Part shown: piece after piece, positions 49,001 through 61,582 of the stretch | Position numbering within the stretch: the stretch's first letter is position 1 | Layout: each line of letters starts with the position of its first letter | Assembly (NCBI RefSeq): GCF_014356525.2 | Contig: NC_052505.1 | Span: 53,806,379-53,870,378 of the forward strand | DNA length: 64,000 nucleotides | Origin: Nilaparvata lugens | Taxonomy: Eukaryota; Arthropoda; Insecta; Hemiptera; Delphacidae | Direction of reading: 5' to 3' | Program-made: the position numbers and the translations under genes | The notes under the pieces: model-generated | The model's input: only the letters and a program-made list of their open reading frames with translations | Told to the model about the DNA's origin: nothing | Databases searched by the model: none

Positions 49001-50257
49001 AACTATTCGAATCCCAAATTTTGATACTGAATAACTTGTTACCATTACAAAACAGTCTGAACAGGAATGCCATAATGGATGAATCAATCAAAAGTTAGTG
49101 AAATATCATTATAATAATACTGTTAGAAAAATAATATGAATGAATATTTAAATTTTCATTTCATTTTGATTTGACACATATCTATTATTATATTGAATAT
49201 AATTTCTCAAAAGTTCACGACAAACTGAAGATTCACGAAAGATTAACATTTTCATACTAAACATAATCATTATGATAATGAATGAATGATGAATTCCATT
49301 TCCACCATGAAGAACTAAGAAATTCCACAAATATTTCTTGGAAATTAACTGACCACTATATCAAGTAAGCGTGGCCAGTTTGCAATTAATAATATAATTT
49401 AGCCTGCAGCGCATAACAATTAAATTAATTTGAGATAAAAACAATAGAACATAAACATATATGAATATTATCTTTATTCTATCCTTATTTATTTCTTGAA
49501 ACCCAAGTTTCGTTTATTTCAAACCGTCATTTCTAAGTTTCCTTGCAGAATGAGATGAAGTTTGTAATTTTGACCATAATTAGTATATTATGATGAGAAT
49601 TATCAATTATTGAGGCTTGAGAGTTGAAAAATCGTGTTCAGCGACCGAAAATACATAAGATAGCGTTCCTGAAATACATAATTTGAATGTATAGACTAGT
49701 AGGAGCGATGCGATAGACAGGCTATTACGCGCATTAATCATGGGGGAGGACCGCGCCGCAGCGTAACAGTGCTACTTATCCCCCTCCCACCGCCGCATCT
49801 CTGATCGTAACCCCCAAACTATATATATCATTGGATTCAGCAAGAAACGGCCTACAACGTTTATTGGGAGCCTTTTCCTCTAAGTCGGCTAATTACATGA
49901 ATATTCGAGAAATAACAAAATGTCCATAATAAAAAAATACATTTTTCGAGATATTTTATTTTTTTACGGAAAAACTATGCGGTTTATCGCAAAAAAGTAT
50001 AGGACCACATTGAAAGCCAGTTACGTGTACATAATATTAAGAAATAATTAAAAGCTGTACTATGAATAGTAACTGTAGGACAGGCGATTTTATAAACGCG
50101 CGTTTTTTACAACTTACCCCCTCCCCCCAAAGCTGTCGACCACCCTTGGACGTGACGACATCGAGTTTCATATAAACTAAAGACCCCCTAACAATAATCC
50201 GAAGTCAAATTCTCAGCCTCTCTCATGTATGCTCAATGTAAGCCAGCGCCTGGACTA
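46005..50257. mobile_element. 4.25-kb DNA transposon with 708-bp inverted repeats, no transposase
   Basis: It begins TAGTCCAGGCGCTGGCTTAC and ends with the reverse complement. Inverted arms run 46005-46712 and 49549-50257 with few differences. A 3-bp target duplication TCT (46002-46004 and 50258-50260) is confirmed by the empty site in the other LTR at about 38999. The arms are more GC-rich than the core and contain cggcggtgggaggggg and acgcgcg words. The 2.8-kb core has no open frame beyond 60 codons, so the element is non-autonomous. The superfamily is not assigned: long arms and a 3-bp duplication exclude Tc1/mariner and hAT. Confidence 0.9.
47057..47247. mobile_element. 191-bp MITE with TA target duplication, nested in the DNA transposon
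   Basis: The ends AAGCTACGTTTACACCAAAG and, in reverse, AAGCTGCGTTTACACCAAAG are terminal inverted repeats. They are flanked by TA at 47055-47056 and 47248-47249. Internal inverted blocks (ataacttaatctttatagattct and its complement) make it nearly a full hairpin. The TA duplication points to mobilisation by a Tc1/mariner-type transposase. Confidence 0.88.
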
Positions 50258-51589
50258 TCTAGTGAATCAGAGCTACAACAAACTATCGCAAATTATTGCA
50301 AAAATTAAAGATCATATGAATATGTATTAACAGCCTAGATTTTATACTTCTTTGATTTATTAGAATTTCTGAAATGTACTGACTTATTACTTCTCTAATG
50401 AAATACCTTTAATACTATATTTACTTGCGCAAGTATTTTTTTTTACTAAATTCTTAATTTATAAGAAAACCCTTTCGACGAGCTAGCTTAGATTATTATG
50501 TAATTTCGAAGCACTGAGGGCGCCCTGTCACTAATTCAATATTTCTCACTCACGTGTCGAAATCTTCTTATGAGCCGCTGATGTCGATCCAACTCTTGGT
50601 GGTCCTGGACTATGGTAGCCGGAGTCACTCTTCCAAGGGGTTAAAAAATTATTTAAAATGAAAATGACTTCTGCTTTATAAGAGCATCACAAAGTCTTAT
50701 AAGAAATTTAATAATTCAATCTAACTCTAGCTTTTTACAAGTTATAGCAAGGTATTATGCTCTATAATATTTAGGGACCTCTCATGGTGGCATTTGGCAG
50801 GCGAGTGTTGGTTCTCCTTTCTCAATTTTACAATTCTCATTTCCGACTTCCAAATTTACATAAAATTTGAATATCCTAGTCCTCCGCCATTCAAGGTTCA
50901 AATAGACCGTACTAAAATATTAAATTATTACTTATGTTGTATGTTTAATAATTTCTTTGCCTTCGGGCCATATCCATAACATAGACTATACAACAATTTT
51001 GTATAAATCCCAATCATTTGTAGAAATATATATAAATATTTTTGAATCGGCATACTATTGCCGCCTATTAACTGCCATTATGTGATTGGTGCATGCAAAT
51101 TGTTTCAGTATTCATGCGCTTGGTAACCTCCTATTTCCTGGATACATTTAATTATTTTTATTAGGTTTTTTAAATATGCCCTCTACATGCTAGTTAATTT
51201 TCTATATGTTACTATTTGTTTCATGCATCATAATAGTTAGCCACGTGACCTTTCGTTCCTCCAAACTGCATACCGTTTTGCCACAATAGATTTCTGCCAA
51301 GGTGCTTGGTCAGATTCTACGTTGCATGGCTCGGTCGACCGTTAGGTCGCCGATCACTAAATGTTTATGCCTAACCTCAACCTTCAATATTTTATAATAT
51401 ATTATATATTAGCAAAAAAAAAATATTTCAATTCCTTTTAGGCTGTTGTACAGTTTAGCCAGGACAAGCTGATGTTATCTAATCTTTATGTTATCTCTTT
51501 GGCGATATTAGCCAGTTACTTTACTCAGACCTATTAATATTTCAGCTAGGGATTTTTATATCTACCCAAATTTCAATATGTTACAACGT

Positions 51590-52240
51590 CGAGTTTTTAG
51601 ATCTTCTGACTTGACTGAAATAAATCTTAGTGTTTGTAGGATGCAATTTCCTTATAGGTGTGATAAGCTTGTGAATATAATTCCCCAAACCTTGTTTGCA
51701 AATTCTCCACCAAATAAACTAAAGATTGAAACCATAAATTGGATCAAAGCATCCACTGACTTCTCTGGTAACATAAGATAGTATTTTTGTGATTTAGATC
51801 GTTTCTCACTACTTTCTCCACTATATCAGATCCCTAAGTTTTTCTAGCCCAATATTATCATTCGAGCTTACCGTACTCTAAAACAGCTTTATGCTTTTCT
51901 CATTTGCGTTCCTGTTGTGCTGTCTAGCCTAGCGATGTTTAAAATGTATAACTCCACTTTGAAGATTCTTCTACCTGCTTTTCAATTCCATTATTTACTA
52001 CTTTTTTGTATGTATTTTCTATCTCCTACTTTTTAATCCCACTTTATTTCATATTATTTTATGCCACTTTGTTTATAAATTTTTTGTAATCTATTTCTTT
52101 TTGAAGCTCACGAACGGACGTAAGTCTTGTGAGCTCCACATTCTATTTCTTGTAATAATTTTTGTATGTACATTGTCAATTTGATTTTCTATGTTGTACA
52201 AGAGATGAATGAATAAACTTGAAACCTAAACTTGAAACTT
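51590..52240 (+). pseudogene. LINE C-terminus and 3' UTR, downstream half
   Basis: Coding similarity continues to a stop at 51779-51781 (YRCDKLVNIIPQTLF, then a KLKIETINWIKAS-type ending common at LINE ORF2 ends). A 450-bp 3' untranslated region follows, ending with gatgaatgaataaacttgaaac, like the short A-rich tails of CR1/Jockey elements. The upstream part is at 38240-38335, across element 2. Confidence 0.65.
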
Positions 52241-52257
52241 ATAATCTAGAGAGACCA

Positions 52258-52273
52258 GAGCCTGACGGCTAGT
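52258..52273 (+). other. 16-base match to a Helitron 3' terminus
   Basis: GAGCCTGACGGCTAGT is identical to the terminal bases of the Helitron-like unit whose ends lie at 57409 and 57630. It stands alone just after the LINE tail, without the GC-rich hairpin. It may be the end of another element or a coincidental remnant. Confidence 0.35.
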
Positions 52274-55140
52274 ATCATAAGTATATTCATACAGTATACA
52301 TCTTACAGTGCTCCAAACTCATTGATAGATATTAATAGTCAGACCCTACATTCAGTATTATTTATATTGAGTTTGATTATGTTTCTCATATAGGCCTACA
52401 GAAATACTGTGATATTCTCATATACTGTGATAATGGAGTGATTGTATTTTTCATTCAGATATTTCATTGATCATCCATTCATCTAAACAATAGAGCTCTA
52501 GATGAAACCTGCTTGAAAACTGATTGAGACTGGGTACTCGATTTATGGCTTTTGTAATAATTGGTGCTTAAACTACTAATAGTCATGAATATTATTATAT
52601 GATTCATGATAGAAAAACGATGTTCTGAACAAAGCTTGAAATGGATAACAATACTGCAGATTGATCAATAATTATTAGTGAGTTATTACGTGAAGCTCTA
52701 TTGGTGGTGAACTGTCCTTTCAAACGTTGCTATCTGAAATTCAGAATTTGATTTGATTCATTGGAATTATGCCTCTTTTATTCTGTGTAGTCTGCAACAT
52801 ATCTTGCATTGTTTGTTTCTGGAAACAATGTACAGAATCGAATAGTGATTATTATCGATGCAGAGAAGATATATGCATTTGAGCATAATATCATTGCAGG
52901 AATATGTATCAATGCGAAGATCAATCATCATTGCAGTCACAAGCACTCAATGAGAGGTTTGAATATCAGAAAGGCTTACCATTGAATGAATGATGATGTA
53001 TTCTGTCTCACTATCAGAATATGCCTGCATTCTTGAACATTAATAAGAAAATGAGAAGGTCCAGAAAAACAAAATAGATGTATTACTTACACGTTTGATG
53101 TCATAGGTTCAATTTTACAAGCGTATTTCAATTTCCTGCATTAGAGTATGCTCAAGAGAACATCTCCATCTAAGAAAAACTCTCTATTCCATGGTATTAC
53201 GGTCGAATAAATAATTTTGTAGGCCGGGTTCCAATGGATAAACAGCGGAGGAGTGCAGAAACTCACAATAAATAAGAGTGAGAAGGAAGAAGCTGCAAGC
53301 CTACAAAGCCACTTTCATCTGGTTTCTAGTTGAAGAGGATATTTACTGCGTCACTGTGAGCAGGACAATGGAGGAAAAAGAGGCAAAAAGGAAAAGGATA
53401 TTTGGAAGAAGGCCGTCCATATTCAAAGTACTTTCCGTCTGGTAGAGGAGACCTGAATAGGAATTAAGGGATGAACTACTTCACTTTCACTCCAACCACC
53501 ACAGAAGGGAACAATCAAAACTCATTCAATTCTTTCTCAGTCGTTCTCGTTTATCCTGTTGTCATTTTTCTTCCTCTGTCTTCCCCTAATATTTCACTTC
53601 CATTCTTTTCTCTCTCACGCCTGATACAGAATAGAGAAACTGGCCAACACATATTCAATAGTAAAACTTTTCGCATATATTTGTGATTTGCATCCAAAGT
53701 TGTTGCATCTACTCGTCGTTTCTGTCATAAAAATGTGTAGAGCGCTATCTCTCTGCAACTGATGACAATGCTCCCATTCTTGCTCTCCTGTTCTCGGATT
53801 AGAATGAATTTTTCAGCCTGACGTTCCCTGAAAATTGGTTAATCAACTGGTTGTAATCTTGACAGAAGATTATCTGTTGAACGATTAAACAATTATATTG
53901 CTCTATCACTCCTGCGCCATTCTCTCTCACTCTCTCTCTCTCTCTGTCTTTCTTACACACACACTCTTCCTCTCTCTAACTCTCTATCTTCCCGGTTGTG
54001 TGCTAATGCTCTCCATTCCTCAAAAGCCCTCAGGGGTTTTGTTATCATTTCATACAATGCTACAGAAATATTATCTTTAACCTATCTTGAATTTGACTTT
54101 TCCCATGCCTAGATTTGTAAATTTTTTGTGTCAATAATATTCATTACTATCAACTCTTGCTTGTAATATTGTAAATTCCCCCATTCCTCTGAGTAGGATT
54201 GCATAATATAGTTGATGTAGCTTCGTACTGGAGCATAGCCTACTATAGATAGAAGTATTATCTAAAGTAAGCCATGACTGGAGGGTTGATGGTTGAATGT
54301 GAGAGAGGGCCGGCCGTACAAAAAAAAAACTAAAACTGCAATTCAATTGGATCCTCACTTCTTCACTTTCTCACTATAGGCCTATATCCCTCAGAAACAC
54401 ACTCTCTTGTAAAATACACAATCCCCTACACTGAAATAATTTGACTCCTTCAAGTTATGTGCTCCCAACTTGATAATACCGCCCGTTGTTCTCTCAATAA
54501 TATTTGTTGAACGAGCGTTAGCAAGTTCTTACTTTCCACTCAAGCTCAAAGTTGTTGTCAGTCTGTGGGTTTGCTTGTATGATTGAATGCACTACAATAA
54601 CTTCAGAAAGAGTTGATCGATCAGCTTCAAATTTTGAACACGCACTCTTCGAACCTTTTTGCAGGTCAAGTTCGTTGAACAACAAAATATTTTACTCACT
54701 TCTTCGTCCTTTTTTAGGATATAAAACAATAAAAGTAACATTGAAAGTACTAAATGAGACAAAATAACTTGCTCCTGTGTGTCTGCCTGACTATTATCCT
54801 TGAGTAGCATACGCGTAATATTAATGATACAAATTGTGATGGCAGTTGCTATGTCGTTGGTATTATTAAATCAACAAAACTTGACTTTTGATTCTGAATC
54901 ATTTACCCATACGGAAAAACCTATGAAGTTTTATGGATTCACGTAGGCCTGCAGCGTGATATTAATAGGAAAACAGCTTGATGTTCCTTTTCCAAAGATA
55001 ATTTGACAGTGGGCTAGACTGGGATTCCTATTCAAATTCAAAAAAAATTCTGGTCTGCCATCTTCGTTCCGCCACATTGAATCAAACATTTTCCATAGGA
55101 AGGTTTCATACAAATTCAAATGAAGAAATTCAAGAGACAA
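52274..55140. other. Unassigned AT-rich region
   Basis: No gene or recognisable transposon was found in these 2.9 kb. CT-rich low complexity occupies about 53920-53980. Short frames at 53471-53686, 54131-54358 and 54552-54810 have no recognisable relatives. Purine-rich text with agaaggaaga words lies at 53270-53470. Confidence 0.5.
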
Positions 55141-57208
55141 TGAATGAGTACTGAATATCCAATTGTGATTGATGGCCTCCCAGTAGGATCACTTTGTGAA
55201 GTTGCTGAAGTATTCAATGACTACTTTGCTGGGGTGGTTTCATCGAATAATAGGCTCAGTTTGGGGGTTTTTGACGGTCCTTCTTTTTGTGATTTACTTG
55301 TAATTTCTAACCCTGGTAATGCTGCTGTCTCTGAGATGCCAACTTGGTCTGAGCAAGAGGTTGTATCTATTGCTAAGAAGCTAAAAATGAAAATGTCCAG
55401 TGGGTCTGATGGAATTCCTTCAAAAATACTAAATGAGTTTTTCCATTGTGTCAGTGGTCCTGTCACTCAGCTTCTGAACAGATCATGTGCTTCTGGGTCA
55501 TTCCCCGCCTGCTTCAAGGTATCTAAGCTAAAGCCAATTTTCAAAAAAGGCTCTCGGAAGGAAGTGGATAAATACCGACCTATAGCTAACTTGACCTCTT
55601 TGTCCAAGGTATGGGAGAGAGCAATATATGACCCATTGCTGGATCACTTCCTGAATAACAATCTTCTAAGTGAGTGTCAATATGGTTTTAGAGCTGGAAT
55701 GTCAACCGTAGATGCATTGGAGAGTTTCATCAGTGATATCTATTCATCATTGGATCAGGGTGTTAAGGTCATGGGGTTTTTCATTGATATGAAGAAGGCA
55801 TTTGACAGCCTGAACCACAGCATTCTCCTAAGGAAGCTTCATTACTATGGAATTAGAGGTAATTTCTTGTCGATGATTGAGTCTTATCTTAGTAACAGAA
55901 ACCAGATGGTTGAAATAGAGGGCGATAATGGTGTTGTCGTTAATGGTAAATTCAGGTCTGAACTTCGTCCTGTTGGGAGAGGGGTCCCACAGGGATCAAT
56001 TTTGGGCCCCCTTCTGTTTCTGATTTACATTAATGACCTCCTTGCAAATGTACATCATGCCAAATCAGTTCTCTTTGCTGATGATTCAAATTTCCTAATA
56101 ACAGCTAGGAATAGTGATGAACTTCAGCTGACTGCAGACTCTGTGCTTAGTGAGGTGGCTCAGTGGTGCAAGGCAAACTTGTTGGAGGTAAACATTAAGA
56201 AAACCTCATTTATTGAATTCCAGATACAGCGATCACAGCTGGGCTCTTTTCAGTTTGATATTGATGGTGAGGAGGTTCAGCCCTCTACCGCGGCAGGGTT
56301 CCTGGGAGTGACTGTCGACCGGAATTTGGCATGGTCAGTTCATGTGGAATCACTGATAAAAAAAACTCAATTCAGCAGCCTTCATTATCTCAAGATTATC
56401 TGGGGTTCTGGCAAGAGATGCTGTGATTGCTGCCTACCATGGGTATTTTGAGTCACTACTCTCATATGGCATACTGCTTTGAGGTGCTTCAAGAGATGCA
56501 CTGATGATTTTCAAAGCCCAGAAGAGAACTGTTAGGATCATATTTGGGAAGCCCCATAGATTTTCTTGTCGGTCCATTTTCAAGTCATCAAGAATCATGA
56601 CAGTTCCTGCTCTTTATATTTACAACCTGGCTATTTTTGCTTATAAGTCACATGACAGTTGGACAACAGGATCTGATATTCATGATCATTTACCAGATCA
56701 AGAAATGTTGTAAGAATTAATCAGCACCGAACAGCATTTTATGAACAAAGTACGGAGCATAAAAGTATAAAGGTTTTTAATCCGTTGCCAACCCGGTTAA
56801 AGGAGGCTCAATCACTTGGCCTGTTCAAAAGAATGACTAAGGACTGGTTGATTGAGGAGTGTCCGTATAGTTGGCAGGCACTCATAAATTAAATCCTAGG
56901 CCTTCCTTTCAACATTTTCAAGATTAATTACTATGTGAAAGAGGCTGATAGACTGACTATATTTTAGTACCGTACTATTCTATTTTTTATCTATAAATGT
57001 TTGTTTTTTGTGTTACTGGTATCTATAATAGTGTGCATCATAGTCATAGTTACTTTTGTCATCTTAATATAATGCATTGTTTAGAAATGAGAACTAGTAT
57101 TGCTAGATTAAGTTATGTTTTTATTGACTGATTTTTGTATGACAATTGTCCATGCTTTTCTTGTAATGGCCTATGACATGTATAAACAAAGAAATAAATA
57201 AATAAATG
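55141..57208 (+). mobile_element. LINE (Jockey/CR1-like), 5'-truncated, few lesions
   Basis: This is a plus-strand LINE whose visible part starts just before the reverse transcriptase and ends in an A-rich tail (gaaataaataaataaat, 57191-57207). The endonuclease and ORF1 are missing. Only three lesions were noticed across 1.75 kb of coding sequence, so this is younger than the LINE at 33103. Confidence 0.85.
55144..56892 (+). pseudogene. LINE reverse transcriptase and C-terminal domain
   Basis: The first 435 codons (55144-56451) hold the full RT palm. They show KLKPIFKKGSRKEVDKYRPI (about residues 128-147), QYGFRAGMSTVDAL, FFIDMKKAFDSLNH (first catalytic Asp at about 215), GVPQGSILGPLLF (about 280) and LFADDSNFLI (catalytic FADD at 311-314). 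A frameshift in an eight-A run at 56358-56365 shifts the frame. The C-terminal domain then continues (RDAVIAAYHGYFESLLSYG), meets a TGA at 56480-56482 where this family normally has Trp, and shifts again near 56690. It finishes with KVFNPLPTRLKEAQSL and a stop at 56890-56892. The ATG at 55144 is not a natural start. Target-site duplications were not resolved. Confidence 0.88.
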
Positions 57209-57408
57209 GTGGAAATCGCTCAAACCGTTTCAAAGATATTCACATTTTAGTGAAGTTTCTGGATATCTGTGATTCAGAAATATTGCTCGCCCAGAACAGG
57301 ATAGATTATTCATCACATATTCTTATTACTATCGTTCCCTAGCAACCTATGTTAAGCGTTTATATAGTCGCTGCTGAGAGAGATTTATGTGATAGATATA
57401 TACCTGAA
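57209..57408. other. Short unassigned spacer
   Basis: No feature is recognised between the LINE tail and the Helitron end. Confidence 0.5.
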
Positions 57409-58093
57409 CTAGCCGTCAGGCTCGCTTCGCTTGCCATATCCGTCTAGCAAGGGGGCTCCGCCCCCTGGACCCCCGACTGGATCGTCCAAGGATGAAATCA
57501 GCAGGCTCGCTTTGCTCGCTTGCATTTTTCATTTGATCATTTTTATCATATGTTAGGACGATCCAGTCGGGGGTCCAGACTAAACGTCTGGCTAAACGGA
57601 TATGGCGAGCGAAGCGAGCCTGACGGCTAGTAATATAATATTCCCAGGAATAGCTCTGATTGAAGTAGCAGTGCCCAATCAATTTTTCCGCGATAAATGC
57701 ATTTCAATTTTCAACTTGGTGCCAACTCAACTTAATGCCAACCTGACAAAATTATTAATTTATTTACCACTTAACAACTGTTTCGAAGAGGTACTCTCTC
57801 TATATTATAGTTCTATATCAACGTATGGACATTTTTCAATTATAATCAAGAGAATAAGAACAATATACATGCTGAAAGACGAGCTTTAAACCCTCAAAAA
57901 CCACCCTTGGAGTTGAAATATTGCCAAAAGATGTCTTATTTGTGTGCCTCTAAAGGGCCAACTGAACATACCAACCAAATTTTAAATTTTTTGGTCCGGT
58001 AGATTTTTAGTTCTGCGAGTGAGTGAGTGAGTAAGTGAGTCAGTCAGTCAATCAGTGAGTGAGTGCCATTTCGCTTTTATATATATATATAGA
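57409..58093 (-). mobile_element. Short non-autonomous Helitron with a duplicated, inverted 3' end
   Basis: Read on the minus strand it begins TCTATATATATATAAAAGCG at 58093, preceded by A. It ends with a GC-rich region, GCGAGCCTGACGG, and CTAG at 57409, followed by T. This is the A|TC...CTRR|T signature of Helitrons. The left 225 bases are an inverted repeat: the 3' terminus occurs again in the opposite orientation, ending CTAG at 57630, so two 3' ends face outward. A (GAGT)n patch lies at 58016-58070. No Rep/helicase is encoded, and the frames at 57416-57682 and 57602-57889 are incidental. Confidence 0.7.
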
Positions 58094-59390
58094 TAATACT
58101 ATTAAGTACTATATTCGACTAAACAACGAGTGACCCAAATAAAGCAACTCAAAATATAAGAAAAAGAAAAATGGGAATGAGAAAAATATTATAATATTTG
58201 GAACTCCATAACTTATCATTCAATTAAGAGACATTTATGGGTTAATTAATTTTCTGAAAAACACTAATAATTGGCAATAATAATTTAGCAATATTGCACT
58301 AATAGTTTTAATTTTAGAGGACTCTCTCCTGGATTATTGAAATCTGTGTTGGAGATTCCTCAGTGACTGCTGCATCATCTGAGAAAACCCCGTGAAAGTG
58401 AGCTCTGTTCGAAATTAACAGAATGCTCAAGTATAGAGATTTAGAAGAAAACAACCATTTCATTTAATGTTCATTGAAATCGACCACATCAGTATTTACT
58501 CGTGATTTACTGGTAGTATATTGTAAATGTATTAAGATTTGAGAAGATAATATTATGAGCATCTAATTGAGTTTTCTCTCAATAATTGTAATGAATGGCT
58601 TAATTGCTTTCATATAATTATAAAAATATCACAGTTTATTACATTCCAGTACAACTATCTTGTTTCACAATCCATTTCTAAGTGGAGTTTATAAGAATCG
58701 TAATCTTGCTATACAATTACCATGAATTTCATTCAACTTCAGTGGCGCCATTTCACAAAACTGCTAGGGGTGGGGGCAAAAACCAAGAGGTATTGGGGGG
58801 AAGAATACCCCCAAAGGATAGAGGGACCTGGGTTTTTCCCCATAAATGTTACATTAGAAGATGTTATTATAATTATGCTTCATTTTTTCCACTTTTATAC
58901 AAATGTGGTTGAAGTATTGACGATGACAATATTACCTGTTATAAATAATTAAACCGAGAGCAGTGCTAAGCTGTGATCACCAAAACCTAATTTACAAACA
59001 TGCCAACATACATATACAGAAAAAAGAAAATCCAGTCGTTGAAACGTGGAAAAATCAATCATCAAAATATTATCATGGAAAAATAACATTTTCCCGCTAT
59101 TTTGGGAAACGATAGCTGTATATCTTCCAGTATTGAAAATGACATTCAAAATTGAAAACAATACTGAAAAAATTTATTATATTCAAAATTCTCAATGTTA
59201 GATATCGAATAAATAATACTCTTCATATCAACCAACATCTTTATTTTTAATACATTCAAGACTAAACTGTTATTAACGTTCTGGTAACTAATGTATTGAA
59301 ATCATATGATAATAATAAATAATATCATCTGTAAGATATCCCTCTTTAAGACTTTATGTTAGTCGTATTATTATCCTATATTCCCCTTTT
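58094..59390. other. Unassigned region
   Basis: No gene is supported. The two overlapping 76-codon frames at 58682-58952 read through a G-rich patch (ctaggggtgggggc, ttggggggaag, 58765-58810) of the kind seen in transposon 3' regions. I recognise no element ends. Confidence 0.45.
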
Positions 59391-60340
<950 letters not shown>

Positions 60341-60344
60341 TTTT

Positions 60345-60640
60345 TATCTTTCGTATATGAATCGTGTTTCTTCGCTGAACACCACCATTATTGTTTCTAA
60401 TCAGGAATGAACGTGGTTGTGGTAATTTCTCAATTATTCTTCCTTTTTCCCATTCTTTGTTATGAATATTCTGCATATATATCTCCTCTCCAGCTACAAA
60501 ATCTTCGGTGTTTTTAGATATATTACGATCATAGTAAAGTTTTTGAATCGATTGATTCTTTGCCATCTTGTCGATTATCTCATCAGGTACAATTTTTGGA
60601 TTCAATGCGTAATGTGGTATATAGCCCAGTCAATAAAGGT
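60345..60640 (-). pseudogene. Gypsy-type Pol fragment (integrase C-terminal region)
   Basis: The minus-strand frame (101 codons to 60300) matches the end of Gypsy/Ty3 polyproteins. It shows NQSIQKLYYDRN (the tail helix preceding the domain), EDFVAGEEIYMQN (usually LxxGDxVxxQ), the W-x-x-G-R-I of EWEKGRIIEKLPQPRSFLIR and the final RRNTIHIRKI. This region normally follows the integrase catalytic core. Here the upstream part is absent and the downstream side abuts the repeat ending near 60340. It is a relic unrelated in position to elements 1 and 2. Confidence 0.75.
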
Positions 60641-60782
60641 TTTTCGATCCGAAAATTAAATAAAAGCTGAATCTTTTACCATCGATAGAACCCTCCCAGA
60701 GGGTCATTCTCCCAAAAGTCCCAAGAAATCCCCTTGGAGCTTTCCCCCCTAGACCCCCTCAAAGTTGAAAAATGCAGGTAAT

Positions 60783-61503
60783 CACGGAAAATCAATTATC
60801 TCTGTACCCATTGATCGGAAACAGTTCTATTATATGCCATTCGATTCGTTACATTTTGAACTACAATTTTAGTTATATTCATTTTTTCAATAAAATCAAC
60901 TTTTTTCTTGATAAAATAATATATATGTAAAAATTTAGGGGGCTTGCGATTTGATTTTTTTTGTTTTCTTCGATTAACTTCAAAGCAAGAAGTTTTGAAG
61001 AAAAATGAGCCGAATAATTAATGTAGCCACTCTCATTGCGAATCCATTGATGTATATTGTTATGTATTTGCGATTCGATATGACGCCGTGGAAGGGGAAA
61101 CAGTCGACGCGGAACGGCGCGGCTGACTCTCTTAGCCATAGTAAACAGCTAACTGGAAATCAATTATCTCTGTAACCATTAATCGGAAAAAAATCTTTCA
61201 TATGTCATTCGATTCGTTAAATTAAGGACTACAATTTAAGTCGGATCCATTTCCTCAATAAATCGAACAGTTTCCTTGATAAAATAATATAATGTAAAAA
61301 TCTAGGGGTTTTTCGATTTGATTTTTTTGTTTTCTCCGATTAAATTCGAAGCAAGTAATTTAAAGAGCAATGTGACGAATAATTATTGTAGCCACATTCA
61401 TTGCGAATCCATTGATGTATATTGTTATGTATTTGCGATTCAAGTTGACGCTGTGGAAGGGGAAACAGCCGACGCGGCTGACTCCCTTCACCATAGTAAA
61501 CAG
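60783..61503. repeat. Two-copy tandem repeat of about 360 bp
   Basis: Unit 1 (60783-61148) and unit 2 (61149-61503) align throughout: aaatcaattatctctgta, ccattcgattcgtta, cattgcgaatccattgatgt and catagtaaacag ends. Divergence is moderate. Unit 1 carries an extra ggaacggcg word in its gtcgacgcgg segment. The similar frames on both strands follow the repeat and are not genes. Confidence 0.88.
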
Positions 61504-61523
61504 AATAATACTGCTGTCTACAT

Positions 61524-61582
61524 TGCATCTCTTTTACACTATGGCGCTCGAAACAATTAATTTTGTCTATTGTTTTGACATG
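61524..61582. repeat. Left arm of an inverted repeat pair
   Basis: The arm tgcatctcttttacactatggcgctcg...ttgttttgacatg returns as reverse complement at 63935-63993. The arms are 59 bp with a few mismatches. The pair lies 2.35 kb apart with no coding sequence between. Faint similarity continues past the arm towards the window edge, so the right arm may extend beyond 64000. Confidence 0.85.

Larger units (their letters stand above)
38336..51585 (-). mobile_element. LTR retrotransposon 'element 2', non-autonomous, with a nested DNA transposon
   Basis: Direct LTRs lie at 38336-40300 and 45339-51585, the second being split by a 4.25-kb insertion. The 4-bp target duplication is ACGT at 38332-38335 and 51586-51589. 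Without the insertion the element is about 9 kb. The primer-site and G-run positions put it on the minus strand. Its 5-kb interior has a gag region with a capsid-like segment and a basic repeat domain but no visible protease, reverse transcriptase, RNase H or integrase. It is therefore gag-only and non-autonomous, in the same style as element 1. The LTRs differ by a few percent at most. Confidence 0.9.
45339..51585 (-). repeat. Element 2 LTR (5' LTR), split by a DNA transposon
   Basis: Bases 45339-46004 and 50261-51585 together make one LTR of about 1.99 kb matching 38336-40300. The join corresponds to the unbroken word attcatctagtgaatcag at 38989-39006 in the other LTR. Bases 45390-45407 (TCAGTCGGTAGAGCATGA) match the tRNA-Lys D-arm at 18 of 18 positions, and ggtcgtggtt at 45435-45444 matches the T-arm. 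Confidence 0.9.

Noticed and set aside
60783..61503. CRISPR-like or satellite array
   Set aside because: There are only two long units with moderate divergence and no short repeat-spacer pattern, in a eukaryotic context.
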